Below, one piece after another: positions 34,257 through 44,076 of a stretch of DNA of 64,000 bases (position 1 is the stretch's first letter; the number at the start of each line of letters is the position of its first letter). The notes below the pieces were generated by a model. That model did not search any database and had not been told where the DNA came from. It worked only from the letters and a program-made list of their open reading frames with translations. Made by a program: the position numbers and the translations under genes. The DNA is from Microvirga guangxiensis. GTDB lineage: Bacteria; Pseudomonadota; Alphaproteobacteria; Rhizobiales; Beijerinckiaceae. Where the stretch lies: NCBI RefSeq assembly GCF_900102135.1, contig NZ_FMVJ01000012.1, positions 1 to 64,000 on the forward strand, written 5' to 3'.

Positions 34257-34925
34257 ATGTTTGAACTCTCCCAATTCTTCCCGCCTGAAGTCGTCGCTTT
34301 CCTGATGGTGATCGGCATCGATCTGGCGCTGGCTGGCGACAACGCCATCGTTATCGGCCTCGCCGCCGCAGGACTGCCCAAGGAGCAGCGCAACAAGGCG
34401 ATCCTTCTCGGCGTTCTTGCAGCCACGGTTCTGCGTATCATCTTCGCTCTGATCACGACGCAGCTTCTGGCGATTGTGGGCCTGCTGCTCGCCGGCGGCA
34501 TTCTGCTGCTGTGGGTCTGCTGGAAAATGTGGCGCGAGCTGCGCACCTCGCACGAGGAGGAAGAGGCCGCGGAAGAGGCGCTCGAAGGCAAGGACCTGAA
34601 TGCGGACGGCGCCATCGCTGCCGGCGCTCCGCGCAAGACCTTCTCGCAGGCCGCCTGGCAGATCGTCATCGCCGACGTATCGATGTCCCTCGACAACGTG
34701 CTCGCCGTTGCGGGCGCCGCGCGCGAGCATCCTTACATCCTCGCCTTCGGCCTGCTTCTGTCCATCGCCCTCATGGGCATTGCGGCCTCCTATATCGCCC
34801 GCTTGCTCCAGCGCTACCGCTGGATCGCCTATCTGGGCCTGGCGATCATTCTCTATGTGGCGCTCAAGATGATCTACGAGGGCTTCCACGAGATCTACCC
34901 ATACCTGAACGGCGCAGCCGGCTGA
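34257..34925 (+). CDS. TerC/YjbE-family integral membrane protein
   Basis: 222 residues from MFELSQFFPPEVVAFLM, with GAGG upstream; an earlier start at 34191 adds non-family sequence. Seven hydrophobic segments in two halves, each with a conserved acidic motif: DLALAGDNAIVIGLAA and DVSMSLDNVLAVAG. This is the TerC superfamily; relatives export manganese or insert metals into secreted enzymes. An acidic cytosolic loop (EEEEAAEEALEGKD) joins the halves. The structured leader upstream suggests RNA-level control. Confidence 0.9.
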   Translation: MFELSQFFPPEVVAFLMVIGIDLALAGDNAIVIGLAAAGLPKEQRNKAILLGVLAATVLRIIFALITTQLLAIVGLLLAGGILLLWVCWKMWRELRTSHEEEEAAEEALEGKDLNADGAIAAGAPRKTFSQAAWQIVIADVSMSLDNVLAVAGAAREHPYILAFGLLLSIALMGIAASYIARLLQRYRWIAYLGLAIILYVALKMIYEGFHEIYPYLNGAAG

Positions 34926-34985
34926 AACACTCCGGGCCTCGACCTTCATCACCATTGACGGCGGGGATGCGGGAGGGCAGAGAGC

Positions 34986-35696
34986 ATGTCGCTCATGTCC
35001 TCCTCTCCCCGCCCTTTCTTTTCCATGGCAGGCTTTCGCTACGGCGCGCGCGCCGCGGCGCCTGCTTTTCCCGGCTTCATCATGTTCGCCGTCGCCTTCG
35101 GCACGGCCGCGGCCCAGAAAGGGCTCTCGCTTGCTGAAGTGATCGGGCTGAGCGCCTTCCTCTATGCCGGCGCCTCCCAGATGGTGGGGCTCGAAATCTG
35201 GCAGAAGGTCTGGACGCCCACGACCATCTTCACCATCGTCACCGTCACCGCCGTCGTGAATTCCCGCATGATCCTGCTCGGCGCGACGCTTCAGCCGTGG
35301 CTGCGCAATGAACCCATTGCCCGTAATGCGCTCAATCTCTTCCTCATTACGGAAGCGGGCTGGCTCATCGGCACGCGCTATTACAACGAAGGCGGACGCG
35401 ATGTCGGGGTGCTTCTCGGAGCGGGCGTCATTCTCTGGATCGTCTGGCAGATCGCGACGATCGTCGGCTTCTTCGCGGGCGCACTCGTGCCCGAACCCAA
35501 GACCTTCGGCCTCGATCTCGTGATGCCGATCTTCTTCAGCATCATGCTGGTGCCGCTCTGGAAAGGAGCGCGCCCTGCCCTGCCCTGGCTGGTGGCGGGC
35601 CTCGTGTCGTTCATCACGCATGCCCTGCTGCCGGGTTATGGCTACATCGTCGCTGGCGCGCTCGCAGGCGTCATTGCAGGAATGCTGATCGAATGA
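34986..35696 (+). CDS. azlC: Branched-chain amino acid exporter large subunit (AzlC)
   Basis: 236 residues, about seven hydrophobic segments. AzlC features are GFIMFAVAFGTAAAQKGLS and AFLYAGASQMVGLEIW, then NSRMILLGATLQPWL. With AzlD it exports branched-chain amino acids or their analogues. GGGAGG precedes the ATG. The azlD gene overlaps its end by ATGA. Confidence 0.92.
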   Translation: MSLMSSSPRPFFSMAGFRYGARAAAPAFPGFIMFAVAFGTAAAQKGLSLAEVIGLSAFLYAGASQMVGLEIWQKVWTPTTIFTIVTVTAVVNSRMILLGATLQPWLRNEPIARNALNLFLITEAGWLIGTRYYNEGGRDVGVLLGAGVILWIVWQIATIVGFFAGALVPEPKTFGLDLVMPIFFSIMLVPLWKGARPALPWLVAGLVSFITHALLPGYGYIVAGALAGVIAGMLIE

Positions 35697-36007
35697 GCGA
35701 GTTCATCGCGAGCCCTTGGGGTGCGGCCATCGCTATTGCGGGCATGATGCTCGTCACGTTCCTGTGCCGCATCGCCGGCGTGGTTCTCATGAGTCATGTG
35801 CGGATAACGCCGCGGGTCGAACGCGGGCTTCGTGCGCTTCCCGGCTCAATCATTCTGGCGACGATCCTGCCGGTTGCCATCGACAATGGCTGGCCCGCCC
35901 TCGTCGCGCTCGGCGCCGCCATCGCGGTGATGACCGTAACGCGCATCGACCTCCTCGGCCTTGCCGCAGGATTAGGCACCCTCTCCGTCATCCGGGCTTT
36001 TCTGTGA
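35693..36007 (+). CDS. azlD: Branched-chain amino acid exporter small subunit (AzlD)
   Basis: 104 residues, three or four hydrophobic segments with ALPGSIILATILPVAI and VTRIDLLGLAAGLG. Pairs with AzlC. Its last 36 bases overlap, on the opposite strand, the 3' end of the phosphatase gene, an unusual convergent overlap. Confidence 0.9.
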   Translation: MSEFIASPWGAAIAIAGMMLVTFLCRIAGVVLMSHVRITPRVERGLRALPGSIILATILPVAIDNGWPALVALGAAIAVMTVTRIDLLGLAAGLGTLSVIRAFL

Positions 36008-36451
36008 GCCCCTGAGCCGCATGCGAATGCGGTACATCAGGCCGTCGCGAATGTTGCGGTAGGCGTCCAGAACATGCTCGCGCGAGCCCTGGGTGATCGT
36101 TGGATCGGGCGTCGGCCAATATTCCACATCCGCCGCTATGGTACGCGTCAGTTCGAGGGCGGCATGGTGCGCTTCCGGCGAGAGGGTGATGATGAGATCG
36201 AAGTTCAGCCCCTCCCACTCCTCCAGCTCCTGCAGCGTGCGCGGCTTGTGCTTGGAGGCGTCGATGCCGATTTCCGCGAGCGTAGACACCATGAACCCGT
36301 CCGGATCGCTTTTGCGCACGCCTGCCGATTGCACATAGGTCGACTTGCCGAAGTAATGACGCGCAATCGCTTCGGCCATGGGCGAGCGAACAGCGTTCAT
36401 CGCGCAGACGAACAGAACCGAGTGGATCCGCTTCGGGCGCGTTTCCTCCAC
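35972..36451 (-). CDS. Low-molecular-weight protein tyrosine phosphatase family protein
   Basis: 159 residues. The N-terminal P-loop CAMNAVRS (Cys, five residues, Arg, about residues 16-23) is the catalytic loop of low-molecular-weight phosphatases; the aspartate motif follows at PTPDPTI (about 113). Relatives are called phosphatase or arsenate reductase. Last gene of murA-DUF2948-hisD-UPF0262-phosphatase, three bases past the UPF0262 gene. In many relatives of this order infA and maf come next; here azlD is convergent and the two genes overlap by 36 bases. Confidence 0.9.
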   Translation of the reverse strand: MEETRPKRIHSVLFVCAMNAVRSPMAEAIARHYFGKSTYVQSAGVRKSDPDGFMVSTLAEIGIDASKHKPRTLQELEEWEGLNFDLIITLSPEAHHAALELTRTIAADVEYWPTPDPTITQGSREHVLDAYRNIRDGLMYRIRMRLRGSQKSPDDGEGA

Positions 36452-36454
36452 GCG

Positions 36455-36940
36455 TCAGCCTTTCCAATGAAGCGCGAAGATCAGCGTGAACAGGCGGCGC
36501 GCCGTGTCGAAATCGACGATGAGTTTTCCGTCGAGACGCTCCCGCAGCAATTCGGCGGCCTCGTTGTGCAGGCCTCTGCGTCCCATGTCGATGGCCTCGA
36601 TCTGCGCGGGCGATGCGGAGCGGATGGCTTCATAATAGCTGCCGCAGATCATCTCGTAATCGCGGATGACTCTCCGAAACGGCGTCAGCGACAGATGATG
36701 CGAAACGAGGTGCGCGCCGTTCTGCGACGACACCTCGAAGCAGAGCTTCTTCTCGATAAGCGTGATGCGCAAGGCATAAGGGCCGCCGTCGTAGTTCGGC
36801 AGCGAGAAGGAGTTCTCCTCGAGAATGTCGTAGATGGCGATGGCCCGCTCATGTTCCTGATCGGGATTGCCGCGGCCGATGGATGCCTCGTCGAGGGTGA
36901 CCGCCACGAGACGGTGACCCTCCTTTGCTGTGCTCGACAT
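36455..36940 (-). CDS. UPF0262 family protein
   Basis: 161 residues from [17 protein letters not shown], preceded by GGAGG; an upstream start at 36961 is less likely. Signature segments are [33 protein letters not shown] and [23 protein letters not shown]0262 is restricted to Alphaproteobacteria; function unknown. Always near hisD in the order. Confidence 0.93.
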   Translation of the reverse strand: MSSTAKEGHRLVAVTLDEASIGRGNPDQEHERAIAIYDILEENSFSLPNYDGGPYALRITLIEKKLCFEVSSQNGAHLVSHHLSLTPFRRVIRDYEMICGSYYEAIRSASPAQIEAIDMGRRGLHNEAAELLRERLDGKLIVDFDTARRLFTLIFALHWKG

Positions 36941-36957
36941 CCCCCCTCCGCAAAGCC

Positions 36958-38250
36958 TCACAGGTTCAGGCGGATCGCCACGGACCGTGCATGCCCTTCC
37001 AATCCCTCAGACCGCCCAAGGGCGATGGCTGCGGGACCGAGAGCCCGCAAGGCTCCCGGATCGCATTTCAGGATCGAGGTTCGCTTCATGAAGTCAAGCA
37101 CCCCCAGACCTGAAGAGAAACGGGCCGAACGCGCCGTGGGGAGAACATGGTTGGGGCCGCCCACATAATCGCCGATGGCCTCGGGCGTGTGGCTCCCCAG
37201 GAAGATGGCGCCTGCGTTACGCACGCGTCCCGCCAGCTCCTCGGCATTCTCGGCTTCGATTTCGAGATGCTCGGGCGCGAGGCGGTCGACGAGCGGAATG
37301 GCGTTTTCGAGACTGTCGATGAGGATGATCGCGCCATAGTCGCGCCAGCTCGCGCCTGCGATTTCAGCCTTCGGCAAGGTCTGAAGCTGACGCTCCACTG
37401 CTTTCTCGACGGCGTCGGCCAAGGCGGCGCTGTCCGTGATCAGGATCGACTGCGCGGCGGGGTCGTGCTCGGCCTGGGCGAGAAGATCGGCTGCGATCCA
37501 GTCCGGATTGGCATGGGAATCGGCGAGGATGAGCACCTCGGAAGGGCCGGCGATCATGTCGATGCCAACCTGCCCGAACACCCGGCGCTTGGCGGCGGCC
37601 ACATAGGCATTGCCAGGGCCGACGATCTTGGCGACGGGGTTCACGCTATGCGTGCCATAGGCCAAAGCGGCAACGGCCTGGGCGCCGCCGATGCGGAACA
37701 CTTCGTCGACGCCAGCAAGCCGCGCCGCCGCCAGCACGAGCGGATTGGTCTCGCCGCGTGGGGTCGGCACAACCATGGCGATGCGCGGAACGCCCGCGAC
37801 CTTCGCCGGAACGGCATTCATGAGCACGGAAGACGGGTAGCTCGCGCGTCCGCCCGGAACGTAGAGGCCGACGGATTCAATCGCCGTCCAGCGCCAGCCG
37901 AGGGTGACGCCAAGGGCATCGGTGGTGAGGGAATCTTCAGGCCGCTGCGCGCGGTGATAGGTTTCGATGCGCTCCTTGGCGAGGGCGAGAGCTTCCAGCG
38001 CCTCTTTCGGACACTGGGCTTCGGCCGCATCGATCTCCTTGTCCGAGATGCGCAGCGTTTCGGGTTGAAGCGCCAGCCCATCGAAGCGGTAGGTGTAATC
38101 GATCAGAGCCTCATCGCCTTGCGCCACCACGTCTTCGATGATGGCGCGCACCGCCTGGTCCACGTCCTCCGAGACCTCGCGCTTGGCCGAGAGCAAAGCC
38201 GCGAAGGCGGAAGGGAACGAGGCTTCCCGCGCGTCGAGCCTTTGCGCCAT
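36958..38250 (-). CDS. hisD: Histidinol dehydrogenase
   Basis: 430 residues from [16 protein letters not shown]. Catalyses the last two steps of histidine synthesis, histidinol to histidine via the aldehyde, with zinc and two NAD. Family segments are [35 protein letters not shown], the metal/active-site stretch [18 protein letters not shown] and the C-terminal [12 protein letters not shown] longer frame (to 38343) extends into the DUF2948 gene and is rejected. The start overlaps the DUF2948 stop. Confidence 0.96.
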   Translation of the reverse strand: MAQRLDAREASFPSAFAALLSAKREVSEDVDQAVRAIIEDVVAQGDEALIDYTYRFDGLALQPETLRISDKEIDAAEAQCPKEALEALALAKERIETYHRAQRPEDSLTTDALGVTLGWRWTAIESVGLYVPGGRASYPSSVLMNAVPAKVAGVPRIAMVVPTPRGETNPLVLAAARLAGVDEVFRIGGAQAVAALAYGTHSVNPVAKIVGPGNAYVAAAKRRVFGQVGIDMIAGPSEVLILADSHANPDWIAADLLAQAEHDPAAQSILITDSAALADAVEKAVERQLQTLPKAEIAGASWRDYGAIILIDSLENAIPLVDRLAPEHLEIEAENAEELAGRVRNAGAIFLGSHTPEAIGDYVGGPNHVLPTARSARFSSGLGVLDFMKRTSILKCDPGALRALGPAAIALGRSEGLEGHARSVAIRLNL

Positions 38251-38687
38251 CACAGGCGCTCCGCCCGGGAAAGGTCTTCGTGCTGCGGGCGGCTTTCCGC
38301 GGCCCAGACGGGGCCGATGTCTTTCATCTGCATTTCGATGCACTCCAGGTCCACCTGGATGGCTCCACCATCGGCAAAGATCAAGGTGGCAGTGCCGGAA
38401 GGCGCATCCTTCTCGTCGAACGCAATGGCGAGAAGGTTAAGAACGGCATCCTTGTTGGACTGGTCGATACCGCGCACGCGCACCGCCTTCACATGCTCGA
38501 AATGCATGCAGGTCAGCCGGCGCTGAGGGGTTGCCGCTTCCCAATCGTACCGGCGTATCTGGATCGCGAAGCGTCGCTCCTTGGGCAGATAGGCGATGTC
38601 GCCCACCTGGAGCAGCGAATCCTGCAGGTGAGCCGAGATGACGGCCAGATCTTCCGGGTCGAACGCAACAAGTCTCAGGAGGTCCAT
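38250..38687 (-). CDS. DUF2948 family protein
   Basis: 145 residues from MDLLRLVAFDPEDLAVI. Family features are AHLQDSLLQVGDIAYLPKE, RFAIQIRRYDWE and FEHVKAVRVRGIDQ; the end DIGPVWAAESRPQHED is typical. Unknown function; regularly sits between murA and hisD in Hyphomicrobiales. Its stop overlaps the hisD start. Confidence 0.92.
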   Translation of the reverse strand: MDLLRLVAFDPEDLAVISAHLQDSLLQVGDIAYLPKERRFAIQIRRYDWEAATPQRRLTCMHFEHVKAVRVRGIDQSNKDAVLNLLAIAFDEKDAPSGTATLIFADGGAIQVDLECIEMQMKDIGPVWAAESRPQHEDLSRAERL

Positions 38688-38816
38688 GGCTCTCAACCTA
38701 TGTTGAATTGTATTGGTTAGGTAGAGAGCCCCGCTTCGTCCCGCAACCTTTCCGGTCAGCACGGGTTCAGCTTTCAGCTATCACTATGGTCGAAATCATC
38801 ACCAAGGAGACGCCGA

Positions 38817-39185
38817 ATGAAACATCTTCTGCTCGCGGCCCTGGCGGCCATGACCCTCGCAGCGCCAGCCTCGGCTCAATATTATTATGACGACACCCGC
38901 GGACAGGGTGACGCCTGGGAGGAGCGGATACAGCGGACCCCGCGCTATGACTATTACGAGGAGCGCCCGAGCTACAACTATCGTTCCCGGCGCGACAACG
39001 GGTGGCGCGAGGACCGGTATTATGCCCAGCCGCGGCGTGGGGGGTATCGTCAGGCTGAACGCTTCGGCAGCGTCTGCGTGACGTCGCGGGGCAGCTGCGA
39101 ATATCCGCAGTCCCTCCGGCCGGGAACCCGGTGCAGTTGCGACATTCCGGGATTTGGCCCCAAACGCGGCAATATCCAGCGATGA
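38817..39185 (+). CDS. Exported tyrosine/arginine-rich protein
   Basis: 122 residues; AAGGAG precedes the ATG. Signal peptide to ASAQ (about residue 21). The mature protein is rich in Tyr, Arg and Asp (YYYDDTRGQG; DYYEERPSYNYRSRR) and has four cysteines in the last 40 residues. No known family. It is inserted on the opposite strand between murA and the DUF2948 gene, breaking the usual operon. Confidence 0.75.
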   Translation: MKHLLLAALAAMTLAAPASAQYYYDDTRGQGDAWEERIQRTPRYDYYEERPSYNYRSRRDNGWREDRYYAQPRRGGYRQAERFGSVCVTSRGSCEYPQSLRPGTRCSCDIPGFGPKRGNIQR

Positions 39186-39189
39186 TACA

Positions 39190-39217
39190 AAAAGCGGAGG
39201 CCCAGGCCTCCGCTTTT
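39190..39217. terminator. Bidirectional terminator, exported gene / murA
   Basis: AAAAGCGGAGG / CCTCCGCTTTT with a CCCAGG loop, followed by GTTTTGG; T-runs serve both strands. Confidence 0.9.
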
Positions 39218-39227
39218 GTTTTGGTTG

Positions 39228-40517
39228 TTATCCCCGCAGGCGCTCGATCTCCGCTCCGCAGCGGGCGAGCTTGGCTTCCAGCGCCTCGAAGCCTCGATCC
39301 AGATGATAGACGCGGTTGATAGTGGTTTCGCCCTCGGCCACGAGACCGGCGATCACCAGCGAGACCGAAGCGCGAAGGTCGGTGGCCATGACGGGCGCGC
39401 CCTTGAGGGTCGGGACGCCGTCCACAAAGGCGCTGTCGCCGTCGAGGCGGATCTGGGCGCCGAGGCGGGCCAGCTCCTGAACGTGCATGAAGCGGTTCTC
39501 GAAGATCGTCTCGCGGATGCGGGACGTGCCGTTGGCGCGGGTCATGAGGGCCATGAACTGGGCCTGCAAATCGGTCGGGAAGCCAGGGAACGGATCGGTC
39601 GTGATGTCTACGGGCTGGATCCCGTTGCCGTTGCGGCGGATGCGGATGCCGCTATGGGTCGAGGAGACTTCGGCTCCAGCCTGGCCCAGCACGTCGAGGG
39701 CCGCCTGGAGATAATCGGGACGGGTGTTCTCCAGCACCAGATCGCCGCCCGCCATGGCGACCGCCATGGCATAGGTGCCGGTTTCGATCCGGTCGGGCAT
39801 CACGTCATGGGAAGCGCCGTTGAGGCTGGAGACGCCCTCCACCACGATCTCCGAGGTGCCGTGGCCGGTGATCTTGGCGCCCATCTTGATGAGGCATTCG
39901 GCCAGATCCACCACCTCGGGCTCGCGGGCGGCATTGCGGATCACCGTGGTGCCCTTGGCGAGCGTCGCCGCCATGAGCGCCACATGGGTGCCGCCGACAG
40001 TCACCTTCCCGAAGTCGATCTCAGCGCCTTGCAGCCCCTTGGGGGCGGTGGCGACCACATACCCGCCCTCGATCTCGATGGCAGCGCCCAGCTTGGCGAG
40101 CGCCATGATGAGCAGGTCCACCGGACGCGTGCCGATGGCGCAGCCGCCAGGCATGGAGACCTTGGCGTGGCCGAAGCGGGCCACCAAGGGAGCGATGACC
40201 CAGAAGCTGGCGCGCATGGTGGAGACCAGCTCATAGGGCGCGCAGGTGTCGATGATGTTCTTGGCCGAGAGGCGGATCGTCTGTCCCGTCTCTGAGGACT
40301 GGCCCGGCCGCCGGCCGGCGATGGAATGGTCCACGCCGAAATTGCTCATGATCCGCAGGAGCGAGGAAATGTCTGCAAGCCGCGGCACATTGCCGAGTTC
40401 GAGCGTTTCCTCCGTGAGGAGGCTCGCGATCATCAGAGGGAGGGCCGCATTCTTGGCGCCGGAAATCGGGATCAACCCATTGAGAGGCGCGCCGCCCCGG
40501 ATGCGAATGCGATCCAT
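39228..40517 (-). CDS. murA: UDP-N-acetylglucosamine 1-carboxyvinyltransferase
   Basis: 429 residues. First committed step of peptidoglycan synthesis, transferring enolpyruvate from PEP to UDP-GlcNAc. The N-terminal [17 protein letters not shown] carries the active-site lysine, and the loop [12 protein letters not shown] keeps the cysteine attacked by fosfomycin. ATG 40517 follows GGGGAAT. Preceded by a small conserved gene and separated from DUF2948 by an inserted exported-protein gene. Confidence 0.96.
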   Translation of the reverse strand: MDRIRIRGGAPLNGLIPISGAKNAALPLMIASLLTEETLELGNVPRLADISSLLRIMSNFGVDHSIAGRRPGQSSETGQTIRLSAKNIIDTCAPYELVSTMRASFWVIAPLVARFGHAKVSMPGGCAIGTRPVDLLIMALAKLGAAIEIEGGYVVATAPKGLQGAEIDFGKVTVGGTHVALMAATLAKGTTVIRNAAREPEVVDLAECLIKMGAKITGHGTSEIVVEGVSSLNGASHDVMPDRIETGTYAMAVAMAGGDLVLENTRPDYLQAALDVLGQAGAEVSSTHSGIRIRRNGNGIQPVDITTDPFPGFPTDLQAQFMALMTRANGTSRIRETIFENRFMHVQELARLGAQIRLDGDSAFVDGVPTLKGAPVMATDLRASVSLVIAGLVAEGETTINRVYHLDRGFEALEAKLARCGAEIERLRG

Positions 40518-40578
40518 GTAACTCTATTCCCCTAATCTTGTGCGAGCTCTAAGCTATGCGCGCCGTGACCATTATAAG

Positions 40579-40749
40579 CTAGTCGGACGGCTTGTCGCGC
40601 TCAGCCGAAACGCCCAAGCTGTCCGCTTGGTTTCCAGAAGCCTTGGCGGCCTGCTGTCGCCCACGTGCCTGAGCCTTACGTTTTCTCAGGTTTTCCTTTA
40701 AAGCCGCCTTAAGCCGCTCGGCTTGGTCTTGCGATTTTACGTCAGTCAT
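40579..40749 (-). CDS. Small basic protein upstream of murA
   Basis: 56 residues: MTDVKSQDQAERLKAALKEN, LRKRKAQARGRQQAAKASGN, then an acidic tail ending DKPSD. Helical, basic middle and acidic tail, no signal peptide. I recall short proteins of this kind upstream of murA in related genomes, so I believe it is real, although the ribosome-binding site is weak. Too short for most gene callers. Confidence 0.6.
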   Translation of the reverse strand: MTDVKSQDQAERLKAALKENLRKRKAQARGRQQAAKASGNQADSLGVSAERDKPSD

Positions 40750-40827
40750 GGTTCACGCGACCCATCGTCGCCTTTTCCAATAAAGGCTTCGCAAGCGGGC
40801 CTCAACCGCAATATCCGTATCCCGGCT

Positions 40828-40841
40828 TTGACCGGGATCAA
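40828..40841. promoter_or_regulatory. FixK/FNR-type box upstream of hemA
   Basis: TTGACCGGGATCAA fits the anaerobox TTGA[T/C]-N4-ATCAA. It is centred about 65 bases before the hemA ATG. Regulation of hemA by FixK/FNR proteins under low oxygen is established in Rhizobiales. Confidence 0.7.
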
Positions 40842-40898
40842 TGCCATCTGGCATAATGTCAGAATAATCCCCGGGCATAGCATTGCCCACCCGGTGAG

Positions 40899-42128
40899 AT
40901 GATGGATTATCAGAGTTTCTTTACGTCAGCCCTCGACCGTCTCCAGGCGGAACGCCGTTACCGTGTTTTTGCGGATATCGAACGCAAGGCAGGTCAGTTT
41001 CCCCAGGCCATCTGGCATAGCCCCGAGGGCCCAAGGCCCATCACGGTCTGGTGCTCGAACGATTATCTCGGCATGGGCCAGAGCCGGGACGTGACCCGCG
41101 CCATGGTCGAAACCGCCTGGCGGCTCGGCACCGGCGCCGGCGGAACCCGCAACATCTCCGGCACCAGCCACCCTATCGTGGAGCTGGAGGCCGAGCTCGC
41201 CGACTTGCACGGCAAGGAAGCGGCCCTCGTCTTCACCTCGGGCTACGTGTCGAATCAGACCGGCATCTCGACCCTGGCGAAGCTCATTCCCAACTGCCTG
41301 ATCCTGTCGGATGCCCTCAACCACAATTCCATGATCGAGGGCGTACGCCAGTCGGGCTGCGACAAGGCGATCTTCCGCCACAACGACCTGGAGCATCTGG
41401 AAGAGCTGCTCCAGGCTGCCGGAGACCGGCCCAAGCTCATCGTGTTCGAGAGCGTCTATTCCATGGACGGGGACGTCTCGCCGATCCATGCCATCTGCGA
41501 CCTGGCCGAGCGCTACAACGCCATGACCTATATCGACGAGGTCCATGCGGTGGGCATGTACGGCCCCCGCGGCGCCGGCATCGCCGAGCGTGACGCCGCC
41601 ATGCATCGGCTCGACATCATCGAGGGCACGCTCGCCAAGGCCTTCGGCGTCATGGGCGGCTATCTCACCGGCACCAAGGCCGTGATGGACGCGATCCGCA
41701 GCTTCGCCCCGGGCTTCATTTTCACCACTGCCCTCCCCCCGGCGGTGGCGGCGGCTGCCACGGCCTCGATTCGTCATCTCAAAGGCTCTTCCAAGGAGCG
41801 TGAGATGCAGCAACGCCAAGTGGCCCGCACCAAGCAGGTTCTGACCGGCCTCGGCCTGCCTGTCATGGACACGGCGACCCATATCGTGCCGGTCATGGTG
41901 TGCGATGCGGAAGCCTGCAAGGCTGCCTCCGACCGCCTGCTGGAGAAGCACGGAATCTATATCCAGCCGATCAACTACCCCACCGTGCCCCGCGGCACGG
42001 AGCGCCTGCGCATCACTCCCGGTCCCCTCCATACCGATGCCCATATCAATGCTTTGGGTGCCGCTCTTGTGGAAGTTTGGACCGCTCTGGGCCTGCCCTT
42101 GGAGGCAAACGCACAGGCTGTTGCATAA
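40899..42128 (+). CDS. hemA: 5-aminolevulinate synthase
   Basis: 409 residues. Condenses glycine and succinyl-CoA, the C4 route to haem, found in Alphaproteobacteria. The PLP lysine is in [43 protein letters not shown] and [17 protein letters not shown] are diagnostic. ATG 40899 (or 40902) follows GGTGAG. A FixK-type box lies upstream, and a weak hairpin follows the stop. Confidence 0.96.
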   Translation: MMDYQSFFTSALDRLQAERRYRVFADIERKAGQFPQAIWHSPEGPRPITVWCSNDYLGMGQSRDVTRAMVETAWRLGTGAGGTRNISGTSHPIVELEAELADLHGKEAALVFTSGYVSNQTGISTLAKLIPNCLILSDALNHNSMIEGVRQSGCDKAIFRHNDLEHLEELLQAAGDRPKLIVFESVYSMDGDVSPIHAICDLAERYNAMTYIDEVHAVGMYGPRGAGIAERDAAMHRLDIIEGTLAKAFGVMGGYLTGTKAVMDAIRSFAPGFIFTTALPPAVAAAATASIRHLKGSSKEREMQQRQVARTKQVLTGLGLPVMDTATHIVPVMVCDAEACKAASDRLLEKHGIYIQPINYPTVPRGTERLRITPGPLHTDAHINALGAALVEVWTALGLPLEANAQAVA

Positions 42129-42153
42129 AAGATCGATTTCAATCTTGCGCAGT

Positions 42154-42180
42154 GGGCCGCGCTGTGGCAGTAAGCGGCCC
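42154..42180 (+). terminator. Possible weak terminator after hemA
   Basis: GGGCCGC / GCGGCCC stem with a 13-base loop; tail TCTTCGTT is poor in T, so termination may be partial. Confidence 0.35.
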
Positions 42181-42193
42181 TCTTCGTTGGCGG

Positions 42194-42268
<75 letters not shown>

Positions 42269-42655
42269 TCGACCTTCTCAACGAAGATCTCATTCTGACA
42301 TTGAAAACGGATAGCCCTGCCCCCTCGGGGGAGGGAGACGCCGTTCGCACTTGCCCCTCTTCCCTGCGTCATGTTGTCCTTCAAGCTCAAGACCAGGGCC
42401 GGATCGCTGTTGCGTCTCCTGAAACTAGGTTAAAGTTCTCACGCCCGAACAAAAAGCAAAGCAAGTCGGGCGTGTTTCAAAATGGGGCAGGCATAATGTT
42501 TTTCTCATCGCTTTCCTAATACGCGAAGACATGGCTCACGTTGGGCCTATGCACTTTCGACCGGCGCGCTTTTCAGCCGGTTGAAGCGAGTTTTCTAACA
42601 TTTCCGTTTCCTGCGCCGCGCTCAACCCGCGGGCGCACTTTTCATTGATGTCATC
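42269..42655. other. 387-base region without a gene
   Basis: No coding signal. A nine-pair inverted repeat (CACGCCCGA at 42440-42448, TCGGGCGTG at 42466-42474) with an A-rich loop and following TTTC is the only structure; it may end an upstream transcript or mark the promoter of the protease gene at 42656. Confidence 0.5.
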
Positions 42656-44071
42656 ATGTCCTCCACCCTCCCCGCTCTTAGACCCAGCAACATCTATGTC
42701 AGTTCTCTGCTCGCCGGCACGAAATGGGCCACAAGCAGCCTGACCTACAGCTTTCCAACCTCATCCGCTCATTACGGCGTGTCTTATGGCTCCTCAGAGC
42801 CGTCGAACGCGTTCGGCACATTCCTGAGTGCCCAACAGGGCGCGGCGCGGACGGCGCTCAAGCTCTACGCCTCCGTTGCCAACCTGACGTTCCACGAAAT
42901 CACCGAGACGGCATCTCAGCACGCGGACATCCGGTTTGCGCGCTCGAACTCTCCGTGGACGGCATGGGCCTATTATCCGAACGACAATGATACGGGTGGC
43001 GATGTCTGGGTGAACAATACGAGTCGAACCTACGACGCTCCGCGCAAAGGCAACTACGCTTACCTGACGATCGCTCACGAGATCGGTCATGCGCTCGGCC
43101 TCGAGCACCCGCACGAAGGAACCGCGATGCCCCGCAATCGCGACTCCATGGAATACACGATCATGAGCTACCGCTCCCATGTGGGAGCATCGATGTCATC
43201 GGGCTACACGAACGAGACATGGGGCTATTCGCAATCGCTGATGATGTACGACATCGCGGCGCTGCAACACCTCTATGGCGCGAATTATGGCACCAACAGC
43301 GGCAACACGGTCTATGCCTGGACGCCGACGGGCCGTGCCTATGTCAACGGGTCTGCGGTGAGTGTTGCCGGAGACAACCGGATCTTCCAGACGCTCTGGG
43401 ACGGCGGCGGGATCGACACCTATGATTTCCGGCAATACACCACCGATCTCAAGATCAATTTGAACCCCGGATCGTGGACACTCACATCGCGCTCCCAGCT
43501 CGCCAAGCTCGATGCGGGCGGGAAGAAGCTCGCCGCGGGCAATATCGCCAACGCGTTCCTTTATGAGAACGACACTCGTTCCCTGATCGAGAAGGCGCTG
43601 GGCGGCTCCGGCAACGACACGATCACCGGCAACCAGGGAGCGAATACGCTCAGGGGGAACGCGGGCAACGACAGGCTCGTCGGCCGCAGCGGCGACGACG
43701 TGCTGGTCGGTGGTTCGGGCAATGATACGCTCTATGGCGACTCTGGCGCCGACAGGCTCTACGGCGGCAGCGGAGCCGACATTTTCCGCTTCCGCGCCGT
43801 CAGCGATTCGCTCAGTTCGGCACGAGATACGATCAAGGACTTCGAGCGCGGCGTCGATATTATCGATCTACGCAGCATCGACGCGAATACGAATGTCGCT
43901 GGCAATCAGGCGTTCACCTTCATCGGCAGGGCTGCCTTCAAGGGAGCGGCAGGAGAGCTGAGGTTCTCCGACGGCCTGCTGTCGGCCGATGTGAATGGCG
44001 ACGCGATCGCTGACATGCAGGTGAATGTGGCTCGCCTGACCATGCTTTCCAAAAGCGACTTCTATCTCTGA
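42656..44071 (+). CDS. Serralysin-like M10 metalloprotease with RTX repeats
   Basis: 471 residues. Zinc motif HEIGHALGLEHPH (His141 onward) and a Met-turn (TIMSYRS, about residue 168) define the M10B/serralysin family. Three or four glycine-rich nonapeptide repeats (GNDTITGNQ, GNDRLVGRSG, GSGNDTLYGD, GADRLYGGSG; about 315-375) bind calcium. No N-terminal signal peptide, so type I secretion with a C-terminal signal (ending SKSDFYL) is expected. No type I transporter gene is in the window. The strand-rich C terminus (IIDLRSID) fits M10 C-terminal domains. Confidence 0.9.
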   Translation: MSSTLPALRPSNIYVSSLLAGTKWATSSLTYSFPTSSAHYGVSYGSSEPSNAFGTFLSAQQGAARTALKLYASVANLTFHEITETASQHADIRFARSNSPWTAWAYYPNDNDTGGDVWVNNTSRTYDAPRKGNYAYLTIAHEIGHALGLEHPHEGTAMPRNRDSMEYTIMSYRSHVGASMSSGYTNETWGYSQSLMMYDIAALQHLYGANYGTNSGNTVYAWTPTGRAYVNGSAVSVAGDNRIFQTLWDGGGIDTYDFRQYTTDLKINLNPGSWTLTSRSQLAKLDAGGKKLAAGNIANAFLYENDTRSLIEKALGGSGNDTITGNQGANTLRGNAGNDRLVGRSGDDVLVGGSGNDTLYGDSGADRLYGGSGADIFRFRAVSDSLSSARDTIKDFERGVDIIDLRSIDANTNVAGNQAFTFIGRAAFKGAAGELRFSDGLLSADVNGDAIADMQVNVARLTMLSKSDFYL

Positions 44072-44076
44072 AGCGG

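Noticed and set aside
34176-35621. 481-codon reverse frame over the TerC-family gene and azlC
   Set aside because: Antisense shadow of two membrane proteins, H/D/R-rich, no domain.
39216-40295. 359-codon plus-strand frame over murA
   Set aside because: Shadow of murA; runs through the terminator.
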